Shown here: positions 13,102 through 20,846 of the stretch, in pieces
Layout: each line of letters begins with the position of its first letter
Position numbering within the stretch: position 1 is the first letter of the stretch
From: a virus
Length of the DNA stretch: 20,886 bases
Direction: 5' to 3' (one strand)
Virus record (IMG/VR): IMGVR_UViG_3300021197_001074
Location: 1-20,886 of that record
The notes under the pieces: model-generated
The model's database searches: none
What the model was told of the DNA's origin: nothing
What the model saw: the letters and a program-made list of their open reading frames with translations, nothing else
Program-made: the position numbers and the translations under genes

Positions 13102-14742
13102 ATGGCTAACCTGGCAAAACCCGGGACTGGTCAGACAGATGGCACGGTTGCCGCAAGGTTTGTTTCCCTCGACTCGTTGAGAGAAACTAACCTCGAACGC
13201 TCCCGTTATATGGCATCACTGACTATCCCCTCACTTCTGCCGCCTAACGGTATCACCAACAACGGTGCTCTGCCTAAGCCTTTTAGTTCAGTCGCTGCGC
13301 GCGGTGTAACTAATATGGCCAGCCGCATGCTGTCCGCTCTACTTCCGTTGAACGATCTTCCGTTCTTTCGGTTTGAGCTGGCAGACGGCGAGGCTGCAGA
13401 TCCGGAGACTTTCTCCTACATGGAGTCTCTCTCTAATCAAATCTATACGAAGTTGTCCGGCCAGAACCTCCGTGAGTCCATCTTCCTTGCTCTACAAGAG
13501 CTCATCGTAACCGGTGATATTCTTGTCTGTATGGAGGATGATTATACGTTCAAGGTTTATAGGAAGGACCAGTATGTTGTTCGCCGAGATACCGATGGTA
13601 GCCTCAGCGAGCTGATCTACATGGAATGGGTTCCTAAGGATCCCTCAAACCCTATGGTTGAGGCATATGATAATAACTTCTTCCCGTCCGCTTGGAATGC
13701 TATGTCGGCTTTGCCCGACTACCAGGCTAACTTCTACCGCCTCGTGTGGAACAAGGACACGGCAAGATGGGATTACTATGCTGAGACTCAAGCCGGAGAT
13801 TTCATTGACGAAGGTGAATACATCGATCTGCCTTACATGGCACTTCGCTGGATCTCCGTTACGGGTGAAGACTACGGTCGATCCCACGTCGAGGAAATCC
13901 TTGGTGACGTTGAGACTCTCGAGTCTTACACCAAGTCACTCATTGACGGGATGACCGCTGCCAGTACCTTCTGGATGGCTGTCAACCCTGGTGGTATCAC
14001 CGATATCGATGATGTTGCTTTGGCTCCCACTGGTTCCTTCATCGGAGCCCGTATGGAAGACGTGTTCACTGTCTCGCCAGCTCAGTCCCTCAGTCCTCAG
14101 CTCAGCGCTGCTCAGACTGCCGTGGAACAGATGCGACGCGAGGTCGGTGCTGCCTTCCTTCTCGGTTCGGCTGGCGTCCGCCAAGCCGACCGTGTGACCG
14201 CTACCGAAGTCCGTATGATGGGTATGGAAATCGAGAACGTACTCGGTGGAGCCTTCAGCTCTATCGCCCGTACCTTGCTCGAGCCTATCATCCGACGCGC
14301 CATCACTCTCATGATCCGCGAAGGAGAGATTGATGAGCGGCTGGCAGCGGAGTTCATGACGGATGGCCGTCTGACTATTAGTATTGTTACTGGTCTTCAG
14401 GCTCTGTCACGAGACTCGGACGTCACCAGGCTCATGCAGCTCGGTGAGATGGTCCGTAACCTCCCGCCAGAGGCTATCCAGCACTTCCGCTGGGACCAGT
14501 ATGGTATTGCACTTATCTCTTCTCTCGGATTCGACCCGCGTAACTGGGTTCGTAATGAAGAAGAAACCGATGAACGAATGCAGCAACAGCAACAGCAGGC
14601 TATGGAAATGCAAGCACAGGCTACGATGGCACAAGGTGCCGCGCAAGGAGCCGGTGCGGGTATGGGCCAAGCAGCTGCTACTGGTATCACTGAAGCTGCT
14701 ATGAACATGATGCAGGGTGGACAAGCTCCGCCAACTGTCTAA
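13102..14742 (+). CDS. Portal / head-tail connector protein (T7 gp8-like)
   Basis: Dodecameric portal through which DNA is packaged and ejected; 546 aa, close to T7 gp8 (536 aa). Recognisable portal features include the N-terminal RFVSLDSLRETNLERSRYMA, LPKPFSSVAARGVTNMASRM, ALLPLNDLPFF, the middle GEDYGRSHVEEILGDVETLE, and GSAGVRQADRVTATEVRMMG followed by an extended helical region. The C-terminal 50 residues are Gln/Met/Ala-rich, with a run of six Gln codons (CAG/CAA repeats at about 14581-14600). The start ATG has GAGAGG about 6 bases upstream. It is followed, 11 bases later, by the scaffold gene, the standard T7 arrangement. Confidence 0.96.
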   Translation: MANLAKPGTGQTDGTVAARFVSLDSLRETNLERSRYMASLTIPSLLPPNGITNNGALPKPFSSVAARGVTNMASRMLSALLPLNDLPFFRFELADGEAADPETFSYMESLSNQIYTKLSGQNLRESIFLALQELIVTGDILVCMEDDYTFKVYRKDQYVVRRDTDGSLSELIYMEWVPKDPSNPMVEAYDNNFFPSAWNAMSALPDYQANFYRLVWNKDTARWDYYAETQAGDFIDEGEYIDLPYMALRWISVTGEDYGRSHVEEILGDVETLESYTKSLIDGMTAASTFWMAVNPGGITDIDDVALAPTGSFIGARMEDVFTVSPAQSLSPQLSAAQTAVEQMRREVGAAFLLGSAGVRQADRVTATEVRMMGMEIENVLGGAFSSIARTLLEPIIRRAITLMIREGEIDERLAAEFMTDGRLTISIVTGLQALSRDSDVTRLMQLGEMVRNLPPEAIQHFRWDQYGIALISSLGFDPRNWVRNEEETDERMQQQQQQAMEMQAQATMAQGAAQGAGAGMGQAAATGITEAAMNMMQGGQAPPTV

Positions 14743-14753
14743 GGAGATTCACT

Positions 14754-15752
14754 ATGACTGAAGAAAGTAATGGAGACTACCGCGAGGAAGTGTCGACCGA
14801 ATCGGCAACTCCTGGCAAGGACGCACCTATGACTACGGAAGCAATGGCTGGCCTCGATGCCGTCAATGCTGACCCACTCGCTGACAACGCTACCAAGCAG
14901 GCCGCTCATGAGCGAGCCATGTTCGAGCGCTACGTCCAAGACAACGGACAGAAGATCCCTGAGAACTTCAAGTCCGCTGGCGATTGGTTCGACTCCCTTA
15001 AGGGTGCTCAATCACAGTACACTAAGTCCCAGCAGGAAGTTGCTGCCCTTAAGAGGCAGTACGAGATGGCTGGGAATACTGAGAATCCTGATTACGTGCC
15101 CGCTGCACCGGAAGCCGCTCCCGCTGTGGAAGCTCCCGCCAGTAGCGAGCCCGCTCTTGAAGAGCTGCGCATCCCTACTCCCGAGGCCAAGGACGAGACT
15201 CCAGATGTAGAGTCTCCTACCGCTCGGGTTACGGATGCAGACTATGCCAAGTGGCAGACTGAGGTCGCCACTACTGGTACGCTCAGTGCCGAAGCCCGTA
15301 ACGACATTAAGGCTAAGACTGGCTTCACTGAGTCTATGGTTGATGATTATCTCTCCGCCCAGCAGGCTAAGCGACGCCAGGCATTTGCCAACGCCGCTGA
15401 GATTGTTGGTGGTGGAGATAACCTCTCGAAGATCCTGCGTTGGGCAGCGAATAATTTTGCCGGTGAGCAGCTACAGGGCTTGCAGGCAGGACTCGCTGGT
15501 CCTAACTCGGAGCTGACCCTTCGAGGACTTGCTGCCGCTTACTCTCAGCAGTCTGGTTCATCTGAGCCGGCTGCCGAAAAGAAGCAGGCAGTTTCTCCCG
15601 CTACGGCTAATGCCACAAGGGAACTCCCGGGTTATAAGTCCATGGATGAATATCGTATGGATATGTCTAACCCTCGTTTTAAGCGTGACGATCAGTTCCG
15701 ACGAGCTGTTGAGACACGTGCCGCACGGACCGACTGGCGTCAGCTTGGCTGA
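14754..15752 (+). CDS. Capsid assembly scaffolding protein (T7 gp9-like)
   Basis: Internal scaffold that guides capsid assembly and leaves the procapsid before DNA packaging. 332 aa, acidic, rich in Ala/Glu/Pro, with little similarity to other proteins as is usual for T7-type scaffolds; the assignment rests mainly on position between portal and capsid, composition and size (T7 gp9 307 aa). A Pro/Ala/Glu-rich linker covers about 115-165 (EAAPAVEAPASSEPALEELR). The C-terminus MDEYRMDMSNPRFKRDDQF resembles the short helical, basic end that contacts the capsid protein in other scaffolds. Shine-Dalgarno AAGGAG lies 8 bases before ATG 14754. A tiny frame follows immediately (15754-15840). Confidence 0.9.
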   Translation: MTEESNGDYREEVSTESATPGKDAPMTTEAMAGLDAVNADPLADNATKQAAHERAMFERYVQDNGQKIPENFKSAGDWFDSLKGAQSQYTKSQQEVAALKRQYEMAGNTENPDYVPAAPEAAPAVEAPASSEPALEELRIPTPEAKDETPDVESPTARVTDADYAKWQTEVATTGTLSAEARNDIKAKTGFTESMVDDYLSAQQAKRRQAFANAAEIVGGGDNLSKILRWAANNFAGEQLQGLQAGLAGPNSELTLRGLAAAYSQQSGSSEPAAEKKQAVSPATANATRELPGYKSMDEYRMDMSNPRFKRDDQFRRAVETRAARTDWRQLG

Positions 15753-15753
15753 T

Positions 15754-15840
15754 GTGTTGACTCCCTCTAACGAGCCGATTACAGCAACACAGATGCTACG
15801 CCTTGTATTGAATGATCCCGTCAGCTGGGGCAATCGCTAG
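15754..15840 (+). CDS. Possible tiny ORF after the scaffold gene (28 aa), doubtful
   Basis: GTG at 15754 lies two bases after the scaffold stop and opens a frame of 28 codons (MLTPSNEPITATQMLRLVLN, then DPVSWGNR). The composition looks protein-like, but there is no Shine-Dalgarno and a GTG start is needed. The same frame is open upstream within the scaffold gene (to 15529), so a +1 frameshift extending the scaffold is formally possible, though I see no recognisable slip site at CAG CTT GGC TGA. It may equally be chance open sequence in the spacer before the capsid gene. Confidence 0.3.
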   Translation: MLTPSNEPITATQMLRLVLNDPVSWGNR

Positions 15841-15911
15841 ATACATGTCGTCTAAGAATGTGCAACCGTTTCTAATTTTACTTTTTGATTCTAAAAACAG
15901 GAGACATAACT
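15841..15911 (+). promoter_or_regulatory. Leader of the major capsid gene, with A/T-rich enhancer-like segment and RBS
   Basis: This 71-base spacer is much richer in A/T than the surrounding coding sequence, especially 15870-15898. It resembles in layout the T7 gene 10 leader: a T-rich stretch, then a purine-rich Shine-Dalgarno (AGGAGA, 15900-15905) 6 bases before the capsid ATG. The segment at 15873-15889 begins TAATTTTACT, which shares TAAT and ACT spacing with the T7 promoter, but the match is weak. A phage promoter for the late genes would be expected here; I cannot confirm its sequence. Confidence 0.45.
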
Positions 15912-17081
15912 ATGTCTATCTACCCTAGTCTGACCCCGGGCGAACTCGCTTACCGTTCTACTCTTCTTGGACCCACCGATAGCACTGCCGGTGCTGATGC
16001 CAAGCTCTGGCTTCCTATTTGGAGTGGCGAAGTCCTCCACGCGTACGACGAGTACAACATGTTCGAAGGCCGAGTCACCGCTCAGACCATCGCGTCTGGT
16101 CGTGAGAAGCAGTTCCCCATCACCGGTACCGTCGGACTTAAGTCCGCGTGGGCCGCTGGTGAATACCTCTACGGTGGTACCGACTCTAAGGCCGGTAACT
16201 TCGCCGTCAGCCTGGACAACCGTCCGATGGCTGCGTACTTCGAGCTCGACAACGTCGACCTCATGATCACCCAGTGGGAGTACCGTCAGGAACTCGCCCG
16301 CCAGGCTGGTCTTACGCTCGCGAACACTCGCGACAAGCAGATTGCTAACTACATCGCTGGTGCTGCGTCGGTCCCGCTGACCGCTGCCGATCCGCGATCC
16401 GTTAGCAACAGCGGCAACCTGTCGCTGCCCGTTCCCTTCGACCTCTCGCTTGCCGGAACCCTCACCGAGAACACCGCTGAAGAGGCTCTCGAAGTCCTCA
16501 AGGCTATCGAAGAGTTCAACGTTGAGTGCCAGGAGAACGACGTGCCCATGGGTACCGCGTTCTGTGCCGTTCCCCCGAAGCTGTTCCAGGCGATCCGTCG
16601 TCTTGGTGTGGCTGAGTCGCAGCCGCAGGCTTCCAGCATGCAGCCGATGTTCGGCGGCGTGTCCATGGCCGGTGGCCTTGGCGCTGGTCTCAAGGACGGT
16701 ATGTCTTCCATCGACGACTCGCTCGTCTACATGGGTGCTACCATCATCAAGTCCAACCACGTCCCGACCGTCGACTACGGTGCGGACACCGTTGGTGAAG
16801 ATCGCTACGAGATCACCGGTCTCAACGCCGGCGTCCGTGGTCTGATCTGGATGCCCGACTGTGTTGCGGCCCTCCGCAAGACTGGTCTGGTCGTTGATAC
16901 CGAGGACGACGTCCGTCGTAACACCACGTTCACCGTGGCCTCGATGCTCTCCGGTACCGGTATCCTCAAGCCTGAGCTCGCGAAGATCATGTCTTCCAAG
17001 GCTGCTGCGGCTGCTGACCGCGCTACTATGCTCGGGGCTCTCGGCACCACTGCCGCTGATCTGGGTTACACGAACAAGTGA
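15912..17081 (+). CDS. Major capsid protein (T7 gp10A-like)
   Basis: Main head protein, HK97 fold, 389 aa (T7 gp10A 345 aa). The start at ATG 15912 (MSIYPSLTPGELAYRSTLLG) has AGGAGA 6 bases upstream; the longer frame to 15885 starts on ATT with no RBS. T7-like features include the WLPIWSGEVLHAYDEYNMF segment, the EGRVTAQTIASGREKQFPIT segment, RPMAAYFELDNVDLMITQWE, and a C-terminal region ending in TAADLGYTNK. Codon use is clearly biased: third positions are mostly C or G, with CGT/CGC, GGT, AAG and AAC preferred, in contrast with its neighbours, as expected for the most highly translated gene. No downstream -1 frame extension like T7 gp10B is apparent, since stop is followed by hairpins. Confidence 0.96.
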   Translation: MSIYPSLTPGELAYRSTLLGPTDSTAGADAKLWLPIWSGEVLHAYDEYNMFEGRVTAQTIASGREKQFPITGTVGLKSAWAAGEYLYGGTDSKAGNFAVSLDNRPMAAYFELDNVDLMITQWEYRQELARQAGLTLANTRDKQIANYIAGAASVPLTAADPRSVSNSGNLSLPVPFDLSLAGTLTENTAEEALEVLKAIEEFNVECQENDVPMGTAFCAVPPKLFQAIRRLGVAESQPQASSMQPMFGGVSMAGGLGAGLKDGMSSIDDSLVYMGATIIKSNHVPTVDYGADTVGEDRYEITGLNAGVRGLIWMPDCVAALRKTGLVVDTEDDVRRNTTFTVASMLSGTGILKPELAKIMSSKAAAAADRATMLGALGTTAADLGYTNK

Positions 17082-17087
17082 CGCCAC

Positions 17088-17128
17088 ACCTTCTGATAGT
17101 TAATAGTTCTCTATTACACACAGAAGGT
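17088..17128 (+). other. Stem-loop immediately downstream of the capsid gene
   Basis: Bases 17088-17095 are complementary to 17121-17128 (8 bp), with an inner 6-bp stem 17101-17106 with 17111-17116 around a TTCT loop; the two are separated by an asymmetric internal loop. It starts 6 bases after the capsid stop codon. No U-tract follows, so it may protect the capsid mRNA 3' end or mark an RNase cleavage site. The inner part, starting at 17101, also reads TAATA, then CTC three bases later, as in the first half of the T7 promoter. Confidence 0.5.
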
Positions 17129-17177
17129 AGGTGATCCTAGCATGAAGAGCTGTATCTATTGATCGCAAGATCTACTC

Positions 17178-17210
17178 GCGTCGCTCGGGGGAAACCTCGG
17201 GCGGCGTCTT
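17178..17210 (+). other. 13-bp GC-rich hairpin with GAAA tetraloop
   Basis: Bases 17178-17190 pair with 17195-17207 over 13 base pairs (nine Watson-Crick and four G-U) closed by a GAAA (GNRA) tetraloop, followed by CTTT. The hairpin is very stable, but its T-tract is too short for a standard intrinsic terminator. It may act together with the terminator 45 bases downstream, or as an RNA stability or processing element. The pairing is read directly from the sequence; the function is inferred. Confidence 0.55.
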
Positions 17211-17252
17211 TGACGCTCCATCCCCAGTGATGTGAGCCAGGACTTCAATTGG

Positions 17253-17285
17253 GACCTGGACTGCTACCGCGGTTCAGGTCTTTTT
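17253..17285 (+). terminator. Intrinsic transcription terminator between capsid and gp11-like genes (T7 T-phi equivalent)
   Basis: Bases 17253-17264 pair with 17269-17280 over 12 base pairs (two G-U) around a four-base loop TACC, followed directly by five T residues (17281-17285). This is the textbook shape of a factor-independent terminator. Its position after the major capsid gene and before the tail-tube gene equals that of T-phi in T7, which lowers transcription of downstream genes relative to the capsid gene. A weaker competing pairing of CCAGG (17237-17241) with CCTGG (17255-17259) would disrupt the stem and could modulate it. Confidence 0.78.
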
Positions 17286-17313
17286 ACATTAACCCCTATA
17301 ATGGAGATTAACT

Positions 17314-17973
17314 ATGGGACAAATGACTAGACTTGATGCAGTCAACCAATGTCTCCTCGCCGCCGGTGAAGCAATCGTTGCCGATCTTGAAAACATGAGC
17401 GGCGTTGATACAAGCATCGCCGAATACCTTCTGGACCAGTACACTTCGGACTTCCAGATGCGTGGGCTCGCTAATAACGAGTACACGACCGAACTCGAGA
17501 TCCAACCCTCCGGTGAGATCTATCTCCCTGAAAATATCATCAGCCTCGACTTCCTCACTCTTCTCATGAATGAGCAGGGACTCGAGATTCGCGTGTCGAT
17601 CAAGAAGGTCGGTACGTCGTATATCCTCTGGAACGTGACCGATCAGACCAGCGTCTGGACCGCGTTCGACGAGCTGCCCATCAGAGCCAAGCTCATTGTG
17701 CAGATCGAGTGGGAAGATATTGATACGCCTGGACAGCGAGCTATCACCTCGTCTGCCGCCCGTCGATATCAGATGCTTACCCAGGGAGATGGAGAGATGG
17801 ATGCATACCTGATGCAAGATGAACAAATGTATAACTTCAAGGGTAAAGCCCGTGACCAGGAGAGTAAGGGTCGTACTATCTGGGACGCTGCTGGCGTCGA
17901 GAAGAGACGAGCCGTAAACCGACCTGCGGGTAATATCGCTGACTTCCGCCTGTGGCGGGGAAGGATGAGCTGA
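17314..17973 (+). CDS. Tail tubular protein A / adaptor (T7 gp11-like)
   Basis: Ring protein that joins the portal to the nozzle in the short tail; 219 aa (T7 gp11 196 aa). The N-terminus MTRLDAVNQCLLAAGEAIVA, the helical DTSIAEYLLDQYTSDFQMRG and the middle IYLPENIISLDF are typical of the gp11/tail-adaptor family, as are AITSSAARRYQMLTQGDGEM and the C-terminal NIADFRLWRGRMS. ATG 17314 has GGAGAT 6 bases upstream and lies just downstream of the terminator, so read-through or a promoter in the leader must supply its transcript. Stop and next start overlap (TGATG, 17971-17975). Confidence 0.95.
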   Translation: MGQMTRLDAVNQCLLAAGEAIVADLENMSGVDTSIAEYLLDQYTSDFQMRGLANNEYTTELEIQPSGEIYLPENIISLDFLTLLMNEQGLEIRVSIKKVGTSYILWNVTDQTSVWTAFDELPIRAKLIVQIEWEDIDTPGQRAITSSAARRYQMLTQGDGEMDAYLMQDEQMYNFKGKARDQESKGRTIWDAAGVEKRRAVNRPAGNIADFRLWRGRMS

Positions 17974-20846
17974 TGACTAACCCTCGCCGTGGAAAGACTC
18001 TAACTACTAAGATCCCTATCTTCACCCTATCCGGTGGTGTGGGCCGCCAGGCACCGTCTAAGCGACTGCCTAGCGAAGCCCAAGAACTGGTGAATGCCAT
18101 GTGCTCAGTCGAGCGCTCGATCGAGAAGCGCCCCGGTACCGACCTCATGTCTGTCAAGGATTTTGATAGTCAAGCCTGGAACGGTGACCGGTTGGGTGTT
18201 GAAGCTGGAGCTGATCTCCAGTTCTTCTGGCACTCGCTCTCAGATCAAATCCGATATCTTATTGCTGTCGATCGTAATGCCAAGGATGACGGACAGAAGC
18301 TGTTCTACACCTGGTACTACGATCAGGTGGCTGACTACTTTATTGACCAGACTCCTCAGACTCAGACCGATGCTGGCAACGTACCTATGACGGTCCGTGA
18401 CTACATTACCTATGGTGACAGTGTCACTCTCAAGACCGTGACTCGTGGCCAGAACCTCGTCTTCCTCAACCCTGAAGTTTCCGCTGGTTACACCAGTGTA
18501 CCTCAGACTGTTGCCGTTGGGGAATGGGTTATCGAGGCAGGAGATTCTTCTCCTTCACAAGTAAGTGGTGATCCTCTTGATATCTGGGCAACCATTAACC
18601 TCAACGGAAACGTCAAGGGTGATGGCACCCAGAGTGATCCCTACGTCGAAGATGCTGTTGGTGGAGAGGTTGAATACCTCACCTCTATCAACGTTGACCC
18701 GGCGCAGATCGCTACGTACTACGATACCTACAGCCCGTACCTTATCGGTACTCAGGTGCTGTCAATCCCTGGTGTTCCGCAAGGAGTAACCGAGGGTACT
18801 AATGGTATCACTGCCGGTCAGGCAGCGAACGATTACTTTATTCTTCAAGCCAAGCAGTCTGTTAGTCCGAACTCAGACATCTCTGATGCTACTCTTTGGA
18901 CGGTTATCTCTACCACGGCAGTGGGCTATGTTCCTGCCGGTGGTAACCCTGCTATTGATGATGATCGTATTCCGACTAGGATCCCCGTTAAGGACTGGCA
19001 GTACCCTGACTCTACCAAGTATAGCCTTGGCCAGTCGCTGCCTACGTTCAACGACCTCACCATTCCGCCTCTCTCAGTGGACGTTACCGATGGTAACAAC
19101 AATGCTGAAGATATGCTGGAGGCATTGTATGGGCTCCAAGATCCACCGGCTGCCGGCCCGACTAACTCGGCCGCCGGTAAGGTGTACTACATTCAGGCTG
19201 GCTACCTTGGTGAGTCTCCTGGATACTACATCGCCAAGTCGGTAACAAGCCCGAGCTTCCAGAAGGTTCGTACTCCCGATCCGTACTCCGTGCTGGACGA
19301 CAAGCGCATGCCTATGCAGCTCGAGTTCACTGTAGACGGCTGGGAGTGGTCCACCATCGAGTGGCAAGAGCGAACTACTGGTGATGCCGATACTAACCCT
19401 GGACCGAGCGCCTTCAAGAAGGGTCGCCAGTCTAAGATTACGGCTATCTCCTCGTTCCGTACCCGACTGTGGTTTGCTGTGGGCGATACGATCTTTTCTA
19501 CTCGAGACAACGACTTCACCAATCTCTGGATTGATGATCCGGGTCTCCTGGTGGATACTGATCCTATCGACATCGCTGCCTCAACTAACAAGTATACCCC
19601 GATCACCTCCATGGTGCCCTTCAAGGAGTATATGTTCGTCAACACTAACGCTGATACTCAGTACGAACTCGAGGGATCTGAGAACAAGATCACTCCGTTC
19701 ACTGCCTCGCTTCAGCCGATGACGTTCTACTCCACGGCACCTCTTGTTGATCCACTGACTCTCGGAAACAACATCTTCTTCTATGATGCCGAGCGTCTCT
19801 ACATGTACTACGGCTATGGTGGTACTCTTGCCGTCGCGCAGGAGCTCTCCTCTCACTGCCCTAAGTACTTGCCAAAGAACTTTGGTGCTACCGCCGTCGC
19901 TGCTGCTCAGGATAGTATCCTAGCGGTCGACGCTGATTCTCCAGAAGACGTCTACATCTTCACGACTAGATATCGTGGAGACCAGATTATTCAGAATGCC
20001 TTCTATCGGTATCATTACGAAGGAGCAGATGTCCAAGCGATGAGATCGTGGGACAACTTCCTCTTCATGGTAGCCGAGCGAGATGGTGACTACTTCATTG
20101 AGCGACAGCACATGAGGTACGATGGTATTGAGATCCCCCGCTTGGACCGCAAGCAGAAGATCAAGCTCAATGTCAAGTCTACCCCTCTTGATGGCTCAGA
20201 TACTGTTAACCCTCTATACGATCCTAGTGCGTACAACGCGTACTTTGATCCAGATGCAGCAGAAACGACTATCCGTATACCCTACCAACTTGACCTAAGT
20301 ACCTCTTACGATATCGTAAACCTCATTGGTGCTTCTTATAGTATCAAGTCGATAACTTCGACCTCCGATTATTCGGACATCATCGTATCTAGCCGATTCG
20401 ATACAGATGAAGAGTTGTGGTTCGGTCAGTCGTTCACCATGCTTATCCAGTTGTCCACTCAGTTTGTGCGCGGTGAAAACAACAACCCCGAACAGGGTGT
20501 TCTGAATCTGGCCTCCATGGAGACCATGCACTACAACACTGGCAACTACGATGTTGTCACGACGAGATCAGGTAGACCTACCACCGATCTCCAGACTGAA
20601 TATGAATCTCGTGATCCGAATCTTCTTCCGTATATCTCCTCGTTTACGGGGCTTCAAGTAAATACGTTTGATGAGTCGGATCTACCTATGCCCTCTATCG
20701 AATATCAAGGTGAACTCGTTAGTAAGATTATGGGCTTTAGTGAGAAAGTCGAAATATACATTATGTCCGACTACTTCACACCTGTGAATATTACCAACAT
20801 GATTATTAGGGGTAAGTTTAGACAGACTTACTCCTCTATCACATGA
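17973..20846 (+). CDS. Tail tubular protein B / nozzle (T7 gp12-like), with enlarged N-terminal half
   Basis: Nozzle of the short tail, 957 aa, about 160 longer than T7 gp12 (794 aa). Gp12-like landmarks are visible in the second half: GDADTNPGPSAFKKGRQSKI (T7 has GDVDTNPWPSFVG), FRTRLWFAVGDTIFSTRDNDF, DTDPIDIAASTNKYTPITSM, ELSSHCPKYLPKNFGATAVA and MRSWDNFLFMVAERDGDY. The first 60 residues (FTLSGGVGRQAPSKRLPSEA, EKRPGTDLM) fit the family start. The extra residues lie mainly between about 190 and 440; within them 245-310 has the pattern YLIGTQV, YFILQAKQSVSPNSDISDATLW, which is like small carbohydrate-binding repeats of other tail proteins. ATG 17973 (TGATG) is chosen over GTG 17952 because of the coupling and the upstream AAGGA. 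Confidence 0.93.
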   Translation: MTNPRRGKTLTTKIPIFTLSGGVGRQAPSKRLPSEAQELVNAMCSVERSIEKRPGTDLMSVKDFDSQAWNGDRLGVEAGADLQFFWHSLSDQIRYLIAVDRNAKDDGQKLFYTWYYDQVADYFIDQTPQTQTDAGNVPMTVRDYITYGDSVTLKTVTRGQNLVFLNPEVSAGYTSVPQTVAVGEWVIEAGDSSPSQVSGDPLDIWATINLNGNVKGDGTQSDPYVEDAVGGEVEYLTSINVDPAQIATYYDTYSPYLIGTQVLSIPGVPQGVTEGTNGITAGQAANDYFILQAKQSVSPNSDISDATLWTVISTTAVGYVPAGGNPAIDDDRIPTRIPVKDWQYPDSTKYSLGQSLPTFNDLTIPPLSVDVTDGNNNAEDMLEALYGLQDPPAAGPTNSAAGKVYYIQAGYLGESPGYYIAKSVTSPSFQKVRTPDPYSVLDDKRMPMQLEFTVDGWEWSTIEWQERTTGDADTNPGPSAFKKGRQSKITAISSFRTRLWFAVGDTIFSTRDNDFTNLWIDDPGLLVDTDPIDIAASTNKYTPITSMVPFKEYMFVNTNADTQYELEGSENKITPFTASLQPMTFYSTAPLVDPLTLGNNIFFYDAERLYMYYGYGGTLAVAQELSSHCPKYLPKNFGATAVAAAQDSILAVDADSPEDVYIFTTRYRGDQIIQNAFYRYHYEGADVQAMRSWDNFLFMVAERDGDYFIERQHMRYDGIEIPRLDRKQKIKLNVKSTPLDGSDTVNPLYDPSAYNAYFDPDAAETTIRIPYQLDLSTSYDIVNLIGASYSIKSITSTSDYSDIIVSSRFDTDEELWFGQSFTMLIQLSTQFVRGENNNPEQGVLNLASMETMHYNTGNYDVVTTRSGRPTTDLQTEYESRDPNLLPYISSFTGLQVNTFDESDLPMPSIEYQGELVSKIMGFSEKVEIYIMSDYFTPVNITNMIIRGKFRQTYSSIT

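Noticed and set aside
14575-14602. CAG/CAA microsatellite in the portal gene
   Set aside because: Encodes the poly-Gln stretch common in portal C-termini; mixed codons argue against a recent repeat expansion.
15891-17087. 398-codon open frame on the minus strand covering the whole capsid gene
   Set aside because: It mirrors the capsid gene exactly, has no RBS or context, a low-complexity Gly/Val/Asp/Arg-rich product, and follows from the strong codon bias of the capsid gene.
17060-17110. T7-like -1 frameshift giving a longer capsid protein (gp10B type)
   Set aside because: I found no slippery heptamer before the stop and no extended alternative frame; hairpins follow directly.
17082-17313. 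tRNA or small protein gene in the long spacer
   Set aside because: No cloverleaf with TTCRA arm; the only ATG frame (17142) has six codons.
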